Assembly: GCA_964453335.1 (NCBI GenBank)
Contig: CAYVOK010000012.1
Location: 1-64,000, forward strand
Length of the DNA stretch: 64,000 nt
Direction: 5' to 3'
Source: VGBO01 sp964453335
GTDB taxonomy: Bacteria > Actinomycetota > Acidimicrobiia > Acidimicrobiales > CAIXPF01
Shown: one piece after another, positions 43,817 through 52,519 of the stretch
Numbering within the stretch: the first letter of the stretch is position 1
Layout of the letters: the number at the start of each line of letters is the position of its first letter
The notes under the pieces: generated by a model
Told to the model about the DNA's origin: nothing
The model's input: the letters and a program-made list of their open reading frames with translations, nothing else
Databases searched by the model: none
Program-made: the position numbers and the translations under genes

Positions 43817-43838
43817 GGGCCGGTCGCCCCGCAGCCGA

Positions 43839-44159
43839 TCAGCTGAAGGACGAGCCGCAGCCGCAGGTCTTCGACGCGTTCGGGTTGTTGATCGAGAACC
43901 CCTGCTGGTTCAGCCCGTCCTTGAAGTCGAGCGTCGCACCGGTGAGGAGCGGGGCGCTCGTCGGGTCGACCACGACCTGCACGTCGCCGAACGACGTCGC
44001 ATGGTCCTCCGCCGAGATCTCGGTGTCGAAGAACATCTCGTAGCTGAAGCCCGAGCAGCCGCCGGGCCGCACGGCGACCCGCAGCGCCAGCCCATCGATG
44101 CCCTCGGCGTCGATGAGCTCCTTGACCTTCTTCGAGGCGGTGTCGGTGAGCGTGATCAC
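43839..44159 (-). CDS. erpA: HesB/IscA/ErpA-family Fe-S insertion protein
   Basis: A-type Fe-S carrier of 106 aa with the three conserved cysteines: one in VRPGGCSGFSY and two in the C-terminal CGCGSSF. It delivers clusters to apoproteins. GTG 44159 follows GGAGG. A TATGCT hexamer about 31 bases upstream (44191-44196, minus strand) is a plausible -10. It is divergent from mrp, another Fe-S gene. Confidence 0.9.
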   Translation of the reverse strand: MITLTDTASKKVKELIDAEGIDGLALRVAVRPGGCSGFSYEMFFDTEISAEDHATSFGDVQVVVDPTSAPLLTGATLDFKDGLNQQGFSINNPNASKTCGCGSSFS

Positions 44160-44241
44160 AAGGACCTCCAGAACGAGATTGCACCTTCGAGCATAGGAGG
44201 AATTCCGACGTTCGGCATCCCCTGCCGGGATGCCCCGTTCC

Positions 44242-44247
44242 TAGCAT
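44242..44247 (+). promoter_or_regulatory. -10-like hexamer of mrp
   Basis: TAGCAT ends 6 bases before ATG 44254. Confidence 0.45.
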
Positions 44248-44253
44248 CGGCGC

Positions 44254-45429
44254 ATGCCGACGACGCCCGCGCCGCCGCCCTCGCCCGACGACGTGTTCGC
44301 CATGCTCCGCGGGGTCGTCGACCCCGAGCTCGGCTCGGACATCGTCGACCTCGGCATGGCCCGCGACGTGATCGTCGAACCCGACGGCACGGTGCAGGTC
44401 ACCGTGGCGCTCACGACCGCCGGCTGCCCGCTGCGGGCGCAGATCCAGTCCGACGTCCGCACCCGGGTCGGGTCGATGCCGGGCGTCGCAGCCGTCACCA
44501 TCACCTGGACCGAGATGACCGCCGAACAGAAGTCGGCAGCGATGGCCCGCGCCCGGTGGAACGTGCGGGAGAAGGCGCCGGACACCGCCGTCCCACCGAC
44601 CACCCGGGTGGTCGGAATCGCCTCTGGCAAGGGTGGCGTCGGCAAGAGCTCGGTCACCGTGAACCTCGCCGCGGCGATCGCCGCCACCGGACGCACCGTC
44701 GGGGTGCTCGACGCCGACATCTGGGGGTTCTCCGTCCCGCGGATGCTCGGCGTGGACGGACGACTGCGGACGGTTCCCGGCGAGAAGAAGATGCTCCCGA
44801 ACGAGCGGGCGGTCGGCGACGGCCGTCTCGAGGTCGTGTCGATGGGGTTCCTCGTCGACGACGAGACCGACGCGCTGATGTGGCGGGGGCTCATGCTCAA
44901 CCGGGCCGTGCAGCACTTCCTCGAGGACGTGCAGTGGGGCCCGCTCGACTACCTCCTGATCGACCTCCCCCCGGGCACGGGTGACGTGCAGATGGGGCTC
45001 GCTCGGATGCTGCCGCGCACCGAGCTGCTCATCGTCACCACCCCGGCACGCGCCGCGCAGAAGGTCGCCGCGCGCGCGGCGACGATGGCCCGCAAGAGCT
45101 TCCTGCGGGTCGCCGGTGTCATCGAGAACCTGTCCGTGTACGTCGCACCCGACGGTTCGACGCACGAGATCTTCGGTGCCGGCGGCGGCGAGGAGCTCGC
45201 CGCCGAGATCGGGGTGCCCCTCCTCGCCCGGCTCCCCATCGACGCGACCGTCTCCGCCGGCGGCGACGTCGGGGACCCGGTCGCCCTCCACCCCGGCCCG
45301 GCCGGGGACGCGTTCCGTGCCCTCGCCGACCGTGTCGTGGGCGAGGCGATCCCGCCGGTCGACATCGCCGGCTGCTCCGCCCGGCTGCTCGAGGCGATGG
45401 CCGCGGCGTTCGACGCCCCGGCGGACTGA
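44254..45429 (+). CDS. mrp: Mrp/ApbC-family Fe-S cluster carrier ATPase
   Basis: Protein of 391 aa. The N-terminal DUF59/MIP18-like domain covers about residues 1-95 (VDPELGSDIVDLGM). The MinD-type ATPase follows, with SGKGGVGKSSV near residue 126 and LIDLPPGTGDVQ. The CxxC metal site often seen near the C terminus is not visible. It probably loads Fe-S clusters together with the divergent ErpA-like protein. Confidence 0.93.
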   Translation: MPTTPAPPPSPDDVFAMLRGVVDPELGSDIVDLGMARDVIVEPDGTVQVTVALTTAGCPLRAQIQSDVRTRVGSMPGVAAVTITWTEMTAEQKSAAMARARWNVREKAPDTAVPPTTRVVGIASGKGGVGKSSVTVNLAAAIAATGRTVGVLDADIWGFSVPRMLGVDGRLRTVPGEKKMLPNERAVGDGRLEVVSMGFLVDDETDALMWRGLMLNRAVQHFLEDVQWGPLDYLLIDLPPGTGDVQMGLARMLPRTELLIVTTPARAAQKVAARAATMARKSFLRVAGVIENLSVYVAPDGSTHEIFGAGGGEELAAEIGVPLLARLPIDATVSAGGDVGDPVALHPGPAGDAFRALADRVVGEAIPPVDIAGCSARLLEAMAAAFDAPAD

Positions 45430-45460
45430 CCGGCCCGGTCGACCCGATCCGGTCCGCCGG

Positions 45461-45466
45461 TAGGCT
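45461..45466 (+). promoter_or_regulatory. -10-like hexamer of selA
   Basis: TAGGCT ends 9 bases before GTG 45476. Confidence 0.4.
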
Positions 45467-45475
45467 CACGCCGCC

Positions 45476-46768
45476 GTGGACACCACCGCCGAACCGCCCA
45501 GCAGCACCGATCGACCGCCGTCGGTCGACGCGCTCGCGCGGTCGCTCCGCGGCACCGGTCTCCCCCAACCCCTGCTCGTCGACGTGGCCCGGCGGGTCAT
45601 CGCCGAAGGGCGCGTCGCCGACGCGGCGGCCGAGGCGGAGGAGGTGCGGCGCAGGCTCCTGCAACCGGTGATCAACGCGACCGGGGTGCTGCTGCACACC
45701 AACCTCGGGCGGGCCCCGTTCGGCTACACGACGGCGGCGACACCGACGAACCTCGAGCTCCGTCTCGCAGACGGCCGTCGGGGATCGCGCAGCGACCACG
45801 TCGCCACGCTGTTCGCACGGCTCGTCGACGCCGAGGCTGCGCTCGTCGTCAACAACTGTTCCGCCGCGCTGCTGCTCGTGCTCGGTGCGCTCGCGGCAGG
45901 GCGTGGGGTCGCGGTGAGCCGCGGGGAGCTCGTCGAGATCGGCGGCGGGTTCCGGGTGCCCGAGGTGATGACGCAGTCCGGCGCCCGCCTCGTCGAGGTC
46001 GGCACGACGAATCGCACCCGCCGCGCCGACTTCGAACGTGCAGTGACGACGCCGGGGGCCGACGTGGCCGCCGTGCTGAAGGTCCACCAGTCGAACTACC
46101 GCATCGTCGGGTTCACCGAAGGCGTGGAGGTCGACGACCTCGCCGGCCTCGGCGTGCCCGTCGTCGCCGACATCGGGAGCGGTCTGCTCGACGCCGCGTG
46201 CCCGTGGCTCGACGGCCCGCCGCCGGCCTGGCTCGACGGCGAGCCGGCGGCACGCCAGACCCTGCGGGCCGGGGCCGACGTCGTGCTCTTCAGCGCCGAC
46301 AAGCTGCTCGGCGGCCCGCAGGCGGGCATCATCGTCGGGCGGGCCGATCTCGTCGCGGCGTGTGCCGCGCACCCGCTCGCCCGGGCGCTCCGACCCGGTG
46401 GCCTCGTCCTCGGCGCGCTGCAGCAGGTCGCGCTCGCCTACCTCGACCGCACGGCCGGTTCGCTCCAGTTCTGGCGGATGGCGACCCGCACGGTCGACGG
46501 ACTCCGCGCCCGCGCCGAGGCGCTCGGGGTCGGGACACCGGTCGACCTCGCCGCGGTCCCGGGCGGCGGGACCCTCCCCGGTGTCGAGATCCCCTCCGCG
46601 GGTGTGCGCGTCCGCGGCGACCACCTCGACGCGCTCCGTCTGCGTGGGCCGGGCGAACGGCCGATCATCGCCCGCGTCCGCGACGGCCACACCGAGGTCG
46701 ACCTGCGCACCGTGGACGAGGCGGACGACGCCGAGATCGCCGCCGTGCTCCGCGGTCGCACCGCGTGA
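45476..46768 (+). CDS. selA: L-seryl-tRNA(Sec) selenium transferase
   Basis: PLP enzyme (430 aa) that converts Ser-tRNA-Sec to Sec-tRNA-Sec with selenophosphate. Visible: NATGVLLHTNLGRAP, NNCSAALLL, VGTTNRTRRADFERA and the PLP Lys276 in FSADKLLGGPQAG. The start is GTG 45476. The stop overlaps the next gene (GTGA), so it is coupled to the MFS gene and, through it, close to selB. Confidence 0.96.
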   Translation: MDTTAEPPSSTDRPPSVDALARSLRGTGLPQPLLVDVARRVIAEGRVADAAAEAEEVRRRLLQPVINATGVLLHTNLGRAPFGYTTAATPTNLELRLADGRRGSRSDHVATLFARLVDAEAALVVNNCSAALLLVLGALAAGRGVAVSRGELVEIGGGFRVPEVMTQSGARLVEVGTTNRTRRADFERAVTTPGADVAAVLKVHQSNYRIVGFTEGVEVDDLAGLGVPVVADIGSGLLDAACPWLDGPPPAWLDGEPAARQTLRAGADVVLFSADKLLGGPQAGIIVGRADLVAACAAHPLARALRPGGLVLGALQQVALAYLDRTAGSLQFWRMATRTVDGLRARAEALGVGTPVDLAAVPGGGTLPGVEIPSAGVRVRGDHLDALRLRGPGERPIIARVRDGHTEVDLRTVDEADDAEIAAVLRGRTA

Positions 46769-47991
46769 CCACCCCCGGGCCGACCACGCCCACGCCCGCC
46801 CTCGGCTCACGCGCCGAGCTCGCGACGATCACGATCGCGAAGACGGCGTCGAACGCGTCGCTGCGCTGGATCCCGGCCTTCCTCCCCGTCGTCGCATCCG
46901 GGATCGGCGTCGGCATCGGGACGATGGCGACGCTGCTGAGCATCGCCGAGCTGACCGGGCTCGCCGCGGTCGCCGTCGGCCGCCGGGCCGCCACCTCGGG
47001 GGAGCGGCGCCTCGTCGCCGCCGGGCTCGTCGTGAGCTCGCTCGGTTGCCTGGTCGCCGCCACGGTCGCGCACCCGGCCGCGTTCCTCGTCGGGTACGCG
47101 GGCATCGCCATCGGTGGGGTCGTCTTCGTCACCGCCGGGCACCTCTGGATCGGCGGTCGGTACCCCTTCGCCGTCCGTGGCCGGGCGATGGCGCTGTTCG
47201 AGACGTCGTGGGCGGCGTCGCTGCTCGTCGGCGCGCCCACCGCAGCGGTCGTCATCGCGCTGTCGTCGTGGCGGGGCCCGTTCGTCACCTTCGCCGTCGT
47301 CGGTCTGGCAGCCGCCGTGCTCGTCCTCGCACGCCTGCACGACAACCCCGTCCACGTCGTGCCGGCCACCGCACGCCCACGACCGAGCGGACCGCGTGTG
47401 AGCGGCCGGCAGCGGGCCCGGGTCGCGCTGCCGACCGGCGCGCTCGCGACGGTCACCGTGACTGCGCTCGTCTGGAGTTCCGCCGTGGCGGTCTTCACCG
47501 TGTTCGGGGCGTGGTTCGACCGGTCGTTCGGTTTCGGAGCGGGGACGATCGGCGTCGCCGCCGTGGCGCTCGCGGTCACCGAGCTCGGCGCGTCGGGCGC
47601 GGCGACCGTGCTCACCGACCGCTGGGGGCCGCCGCGGGCGGTGCGCCGCGGCATCCTCGGGATGTCGATCGCGCTCGTCGGTGTCGCGGTGGCCGGGGAC
47701 CGGGCCTGGGTCGGGGTCCTGGCACTCGTGCTGTTCCTCGGCACCTACGAGTTCGGGTTCGTGTCCGGCCTGGCGCTCGCGACCGAGGTCGACCGCTCGG
47801 CCCCGGGGCGGGTGATCGGGCTGACCCACACGGTCGGCACGGTCAGCCGCGCCGGCGGTGCCGTCTGCGGCGGCTGGCTGTTCGAGCGTTGGGGGATGCC
47901 TGCGGTCGCCGGGTTCGCTGCCTGCACGGCGCTGCTGGCTGCGGTCGCGTTGCGTCGCGCCACCCGTGCCCTCGCCCACGCGTCGCCCTAG
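46765..47991 (+). CDS. MFS transporter between selA and selB
   Basis: Twelve-span MFS protein of 408 aa starting at GTG 46765, coupled to selA by a 4-base overlap. It has a loop 2-3 motif (VGRRAATSGERR, degenerate), a central hydrophilic loop, and YEFGFVSGLALATEVD in the C half. No close functional family is recognised. Its place between selA and selB suggests uptake or export linked to selenium, but this is inference only. Its TAG stop lies within the selB -10-like hexamer. Confidence 0.82.
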   Translation: MTTPGPTTPTPALGSRAELATITIAKTASNASLRWIPAFLPVVASGIGVGIGTMATLLSIAELTGLAAVAVGRRAATSGERRLVAAGLVVSSLGCLVAATVAHPAAFLVGYAGIAIGGVVFVTAGHLWIGGRYPFAVRGRAMALFETSWAASLLVGAPTAAVVIALSSWRGPFVTFAVVGLAAAVLVLARLHDNPVHVVPATARPRPSGPRVSGRQRARVALPTGALATVTVTALVWSSAVAVFTVFGAWFDRSFGFGAGTIGVAAVALAVTELGASGAATVLTDRWGPPRAVRRGILGMSIALVGVAVAGDRAWVGVLALVLFLGTYEFGFVSGLALATEVDRSAPGRVIGLTHTVGTVSRAGGAVCGGWLFERWGMPAVAGFAACTALLAAVALRRATRALAHASP

Positions 47992-47994
47992 CGT
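47989..47994 (+). promoter_or_regulatory. -10-like hexamer of selB
   Basis: TAGCGT ends 6 bases before GTG 48001. Its first three bases are the stop codon of the upstream MFS gene. Confidence 0.45.
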
Positions 47995-48000
47995 GATCCC

Positions 48001-49722
48001 GTGCACGTCGTCGCCACCGCCGGTCACGTCGACCACGGCAAGTCGACGCTCGTCCACCGGCTGACGGGCACCGACCCCGACCGCTGGGCGGAGGAGAAGG
48101 CCCGCGGGATGACGATCGACCTCGGTTTCGGCGTGGCCGAGCTGCCGTCGGGTCGACGGGTGGCGTTCGTCGACGTGCCCGGGCACGTCCGCTTCATCAA
48201 GAACATGCTCGCCGGGGTCGGTGCGGTCGACGCGTGCCTGTTCGTCGTCGCAGCGACGGAGGGCTGGAAGCCCCAGTCCGAGGAGCACCTGCGGATCCTC
48301 TCCCTCCTCGGTCTGCGGCACGGGATCGTCGCGCTGACGAAGGTCGGCCTCTGCGACGACGACCTGCGGGAGCTCGCCCGCCTCGACGTCGCCGAACACG
48401 TCCGCGGCACCTTCCTCGAGGACGCCCCGATCATCGACGTCGACGTGCCCGCCGGTCTCGGTGTGGAGACCCTGCGCGCGGCACTCGACGACCTGACCGC
48501 GACGATGCCGACGTCGGCCGACCGCGGCCGCCCGCGCCTGTGGGTCGACCGGGTCTTCGCCGCCCGCGGGTCGGGCACGGTGGTGACGGGGACACTCACC
48601 GGCGGTGTGCTCCGCGTCGACGACGAGCTGACCCTCCTGCCCGCGGACCGCGGGGTGCGGGTGCGCGCGCTGCAGAACCACCACGACCGTGTCGACGAGC
48701 TCGCACCCGGCGCCCGGGTCGCGGTGAACCTGACCGGGGTCGCGCACACCGAGGTCGCGCGGGGTGACGCGCTGGTGCGCGGCGGGCAGTGGCATCGCAC
48801 ACGCACGGTCGACGCGTCGCTGTCGGTGCTCGACGCGCTCGGCCACGACGTGTCACGGCGGGGCGCGCACGTCGCCTACATCGGTTCGGGCGAGGTGCCC
48901 GTGCGCCTGCGGGTGCTCGGCGGGTCGGCCATCCCGGCGGGTGGCTCCGGGTTCGTGCGGATGCACCTGCCGTGGGCGTTGCCGCTGCTCCCCGGTGACC
49001 GGTTCGTGCTGCGGGAGTCGGGACGTCGCGAGACGATCGGTGGCGGTGAGATCCTCGACGTCGATCCGCGCCGACCGGCCGCACGCGCCCGGCCCGACCG
49101 GTCGGTCGACCGGGTCGTCGCCGAACGCGGGTGGGTGGAGGTCGACGAGCTCGAACGGTTGACGGCGGAGCGACGGGAGGCGTCGGTCGGGCGCTGGGTC
49201 GTCGATCCGGGGGTGCTCGACGACGTGCGTGCGTCGCTGCGCGAGCGGGTGACGACGGCCGGCCCGCTCGGCCTCGACACGGTCGCCCTCGACGAGCGGG
49301 AACGAGCGGTCCTCACCACCCTCGACGACGTCGTGGTGGCCGCCGGTCGTGCGACGGTCGGCGTGCCCGTCGACCCGCTCGCCGACCACCCCTACGTGCG
49401 GGAGCTCGACGCGTCACCGTTCGCACCGCCGCCCACCGACGGCGTCGACCGGGCGGAGCTGCGGGAGCTGGTTCGGCGGGGCACGGTCGTCGCCCGCGAC
49501 GGCGTGCACTTCTCGGCCGGTGCGATCGAACGGGCGGGTGCGGTCGTCGCCCGGTTGCTCCGCGACCGGCCCGACGGGGTCACGGTCGCCGAGATCCGCG
49601 ACGCGCTCGGCTGCACACGCAAGTACGCCCTCCCGCTCGTGGCGTTGCTCGACGAACGCGGGATGACCCGGCGCCGCGGTGATCTGCGGATCGGTGGCCC
49701 CCGCCTGCCCGATCCGGTCTGA
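48001..49722 (+). CDS. selB: Selenocysteine-specific elongation factor
   Basis: SelB (573 aa) brings Sec-tRNA-Sec to UGA codons marked by a SECIS hairpin. The EF-Tu-like GTPase domain starts at residue 1 with ATAGHVDHGKS and has DVPGHVRFIKNM. beta-Barrel domains follow (VFAARGSGTVVTGTL). The C-terminal 200 residues hold the winged helices, ending VAEIRDALGCTRKYALPLV. The start is GTG. Confidence 0.96.
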   Translation: MHVVATAGHVDHGKSTLVHRLTGTDPDRWAEEKARGMTIDLGFGVAELPSGRRVAFVDVPGHVRFIKNMLAGVGAVDACLFVVAATEGWKPQSEEHLRILSLLGLRHGIVALTKVGLCDDDLRELARLDVAEHVRGTFLEDAPIIDVDVPAGLGVETLRAALDDLTATMPTSADRGRPRLWVDRVFAARGSGTVVTGTLTGGVLRVDDELTLLPADRGVRVRALQNHHDRVDELAPGARVAVNLTGVAHTEVARGDALVRGGQWHRTRTVDASLSVLDALGHDVSRRGAHVAYIGSGEVPVRLRVLGGSAIPAGGSGFVRMHLPWALPLLPGDRFVLRESGRRETIGGGEILDVDPRRPAARARPDRSVDRVVAERGWVEVDELERLTAERREASVGRWVVDPGVLDDVRASLRERVTTAGPLGLDTVALDERERAVLTTLDDVVVAAGRATVGVPVDPLADHPYVRELDASPFAPPPTDGVDRAELRELVRRGTVVARDGVHFSAGAIERAGAVVARLLRDRPDGVTVAEIRDALGCTRKYALPLVALLDERGMTRRRGDLRIGGPRLPDPV

Positions 49723-49745
49723 GCGACGGCCCGGAGGCCGCCGGG

Positions 49746-50018
49746 TCAGCTCGCTTCGCGCTCGAGCAGGACCTGACGGCGTTCGTTCTCGCTCATCCCA
49801 CCCCAGATGCCGTGCTGCTCACGGATCTGGAGCGCGTAGGCGAGGCAGTCCGTCCGGACGCCGCACGTGCGGCAGATCGCCTTGGCCTTCGCCTCGCGAT
49901 CCGCCTTCTCGTGCTTGCGTTCGAAGCGGGGCGGCGGGAAGAACACCGCCGCGTTCCTCGGACCCCGACACGCCGCTCGGCGCTGCCAGTCCTCTTCTTC
50001 GTACCGCTGTGCGCTCAC
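49746..50018 (-). CDS. WhiB-family (Wbl) transcriptional regulator
   Basis: Wbl protein of 90 aa with the four Fe-S ligands Cys17, Cys49, Cys52 and Cys58 (CRTCGVRTDC), the GIWGG turn and a short basic C terminus. Wbl proteins bind a 4Fe-4S cluster and sigma region 4. In M. tuberculosis whiB4 lies next to the Get3-like gene pair Rv3679-Rv3680; a similar pair lies 1.5 kb away here. That hints at WhiB4, without proof. Confidence 0.93.
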   Translation of the reverse strand: MSAQRYEEEDWQRRAACRGPRNAAVFFPPPRFERKHEKADREAKAKAICRTCGVRTDCLAYALQIREQHGIWGGMSENERRQVLLEREAS

Positions 50019-50155
50019 TCGATCAGCCCCCTAGCCGAGTGCATCGCATCCGACGTGACATCGGACACCCCCGCGGGGACCATACCCGGGCACCCCGGGC
50101 CGGTACAAGCCCGAGACCGGAAACGTGACGTCGGGCCTGACCTGCGGGAACGCGG

Positions 50156-51430
50156 TCAGGTGGCGGCGGACGTCGCCTCGTCGGCCAGCGTCACGAGCAG
50201 GGTCACCCCATCTGCGTCGACGACGGTGACCCGGTCGCCCGGTGTCACGTCCGCCGTGCCGACCGAACGCGCCGGCCACTGCGCACCGCGCACCACGACC
50301 ACACCGTCCGCTGCGACGTCGGTCGCTGCGACCCCGCCCTCACCGACGAGCCACTCACGGCCGAGCCCGATCACCGAGAACCGGCTCCGCACCATCGCCG
50401 GCATCCCCCGCAGGAACACCACGAGCGTGAGGGCGAGCGCCGACACCATCGGCACCCAGCTCATCGTCACCCCGTCGTACAGCGCGACCGTGCCGACGGC
50501 GAACAGTGCGACGCCGATCCAGGTCCACAGGCGCGGCACGGCGGTCTGCACGTCGACTGCGAACGCGATGAACGAACCGACGAGGAGCACGAGCGCCCAG
50601 GTGCGGAACGGCAGCACACCGAGCCCGTAGCAGCCGAGTGCCGTGAACGCCGCGCCGCACAGACCGGCGAGACCGATGCCCGCCGTGTAGAGCTCGAAGA
50701 GCAGCAGCCCGAGCCCCATCACCAACAGCAGGTAGGCGACCGCTGGGCTCGCGACCGTGTGCAGGAGCTCCGACCCGAGCGAGAGCTGCACGAACCGCAC
50801 GTCCGTCGCCGGCTCCCGCTGCACGACACCGTCGACGGTCACCTCACGGGTGGCGACCCCGTCGAGGCCGATCACGAAGTCGCCGACGCTCGGCGCCTCG
50901 CGCAGCCCGGCGCCGACCGCGTCCTCGTAGCCCACGAAGCTGTCGCGCATCCGGTTCGCGAGGTCACCGAAGAGCACACCGAACTCGTCGGCGGGCAGGA
51001 TCTGCGCCCCGCTGGCACCGATCCTCGCACCGGGGGCGATCCCCGCCGGTCGAGCTGCTGCGACGAGCTGTGCGGCCGCCCCACGCGCCTGCGCGTTCGA
51101 CGGGCCGACCCAGATCGCGACAGGGACCTCGGAGTCACGGATCCTGCGGGCGAGATCGACGATCCGCTCGTCGGGGACGACCGCACCCGGACTGTTGAAC
51201 CGCAACACGAGGGTGCGCAGACCACGCTCGTTCGCACGGTCGATCCGACCCTCCACGAAGTCGACGAGTACCGGGTCCAACAGCCCGCTCACCTCGACGA
51301 CCTCGACGACCTCCTCGTCGCCCACCGACGCCGGCGGGGCAGCACCCGCAGGGGCCGCGACGGTCAGGACGGCGAGCACACAGCCCAGGGCGGCGAAGAG
51401 ACCCCGGAGGGCTAGTGTCGGTCGAGGCAC
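50156..51430 (-). CDS. NfeD-like membrane-bound serine protease (SppA/ClpP class)
   Basis: Protein of 424 aa. An N-terminal signal-like segment (ALRGLFAALGCVLAVLTVAAP) is followed by a ClpP/crotonase-fold protease domain (LVLRFNSPG; ARIGASGAQ around the expected Ser), then four or five membrane spans and a C-terminal OB-fold NfeD domain. In bacteria NfeD proteins work with SPFH/stomatin partners; none is adjacent. The GTG start at 51430 is immediately preceded by GGGAGG, too close for ideal initiation, so the exact start is uncertain. Confidence 0.82.
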   Translation of the reverse strand: MPRPTLALRGLFAALGCVLAVLTVAAPAGAAPPASVGDEEVVEVVEVSGLLDPVLVDFVEGRIDRANERGLRTLVLRFNSPGAVVPDERIVDLARRIRDSEVPVAIWVGPSNAQARGAAAQLVAAARPAGIAPGARIGASGAQILPADEFGVLFGDLANRMRDSFVGYEDAVGAGLREAPSVGDFVIGLDGVATREVTVDGVVQREPATDVRFVQLSLGSELLHTVASPAVAYLLLVMGLGLLLFELYTAGIGLAGLCGAAFTALGCYGLGVLPFRTWALVLLVGSFIAFAVDVQTAVPRLWTWIGVALFAVGTVALYDGVTMSWVPMVSALALTLVVFLRGMPAMVRSRFSVIGLGREWLVGEGGVAATDVAADGVVVVRGAQWPARSVGTADVTPGDRVTVVDADGVTLLVTLADEATSAAT

Positions 51431-51511
51431 CCTCCCAGCTTCGCCGATCGGGGCGGTCCGCGACCAGGCAGGCCGGGATCGTCCGACCGGACCGCCGCAC
51501 TGCGAACTCCG

Positions 51512-52519
51512 TTGGACCCTGCGCACTTCTTCTCATCCTCCCGGGTCGTCGTCGTCGTCGGGAAGGGCGGAGTCGGGTCGTCGACGGTGACGGCGACGTA
51601 CGCCCGGGCGGCCGCAGCGGTCGGACGATCGGTCCTCGTCGTCGACGTGGAGGGGCGCACCAGCCTCGACGGTCTCCTCGGTGGCGGACCGTTCGGCTAC
51701 GAGCCGGTCGACGTCCCGCCGTCGCCGGAGCCGGTGCCGGGCGGCGACGGCGAGGCGGCACCGGTCCGCGTCTGCGTCGTCGACGCCGACGAGGCACTCG
51801 GCGAGTACCTGCGGGCCCGTGGCCTGCACCGTATCGCCCGGCGGCTGCTCGACGGCGGGCTCGGCGACGTGATCGGCCGTGGTGTCCCGGGCATCGGCGA
51901 TCTGCTCGTGCTCGGCAAGATCCGCCAGCTCGAACAGGCCGGGGCCGCCGACGTGATCGTGGTCGACGCACCCTCGTCCGGTCATGCGGTGAGCTTCCTG
52001 CGCGCCGCCGCCGGGCTCGGTGACGCGGTCCGGTTCGGCCCGATCGCCGAACAGGCGACCGCCGTCGCCGCGATGCTCGCCGACCCGGCCCGCACCCAGG
52101 TGCTGCTCGTGACCCTCGCCGAGGACACACCGGTCAGCGAGGTCGTGGAGGTGGCGTTCGTGCTCGAGGACGACGTCGGCGTCGCGCTCGGTCCCGTCGT
52201 GGTGAACGCGTGCGAGACCCTTCCCGTCGCGCAGCCGCCGACCGACGGACCGGGCGACGCTGCCACGCCGGTCGACGGCGGGCTCCTCGACGCGATACGG
52301 GCGGCCACCGCCTTCGACGACGGACGTCGACGCCGGGAGGCGGAGCAGCTCGATCGGCTCGGGGAGCTCCTGCCGCTGCCACGACTCCTCCTCGGGCGGC
52401 GCCCCGGGGTCGCACTCGGTCCGTCCGACGTCGCCGCACTCGCCGGGGAGCTTCTCGCCGGCGTCCGGGCGCTGCCCGAGGGGACGGGCCGCACCGACAC
52501 CGAGGAGATCACCCCGTGA
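51512..52519 (+). CDS. Get3/ArsA-like ATPase, subunit A (P-loop Lys missing)
   Basis: Protein of 335 aa beginning with TTG 51512. It is a SIMIBI ATPase fold like Rv3679 of M. tuberculosis. The deviant Walker A reads GKGGVGSST: the signature Lys is present, but the P-loop Lys is Ser. VVDAPSSGHA is the switch II-like segment. The next gene is coupled (GTGA) and encodes the partner. Get3/ArsA relatives handle membrane proteins or oxyanions; the bacterial role is poorly known. Start uncertain, as no good ribosome-binding site is visible. Confidence 0.8.
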   Translation: MDPAHFFSSSRVVVVVGKGGVGSSTVTATYARAAAAVGRSVLVVDVEGRTSLDGLLGGGPFGYEPVDVPPSPEPVPGGDGEAAPVRVCVVDADEALGEYLRARGLHRIARRLLDGGLGDVIGRGVPGIGDLLVLGKIRQLEQAGAADVIVVDAPSSGHAVSFLRAAAGLGDAVRFGPIAEQATAVAAMLADPARTQVLLVTLAEDTPVSEVVEVAFVLEDDVGVALGPVVVNACETLPVAQPPTDGPGDAATPVDGGLLDAIRAATAFDDGRRRREAEQLDRLGELLPLPRLLLGRRPGVALGPSDVAALAGELLAGVRALPEGTGRTDTEEITP

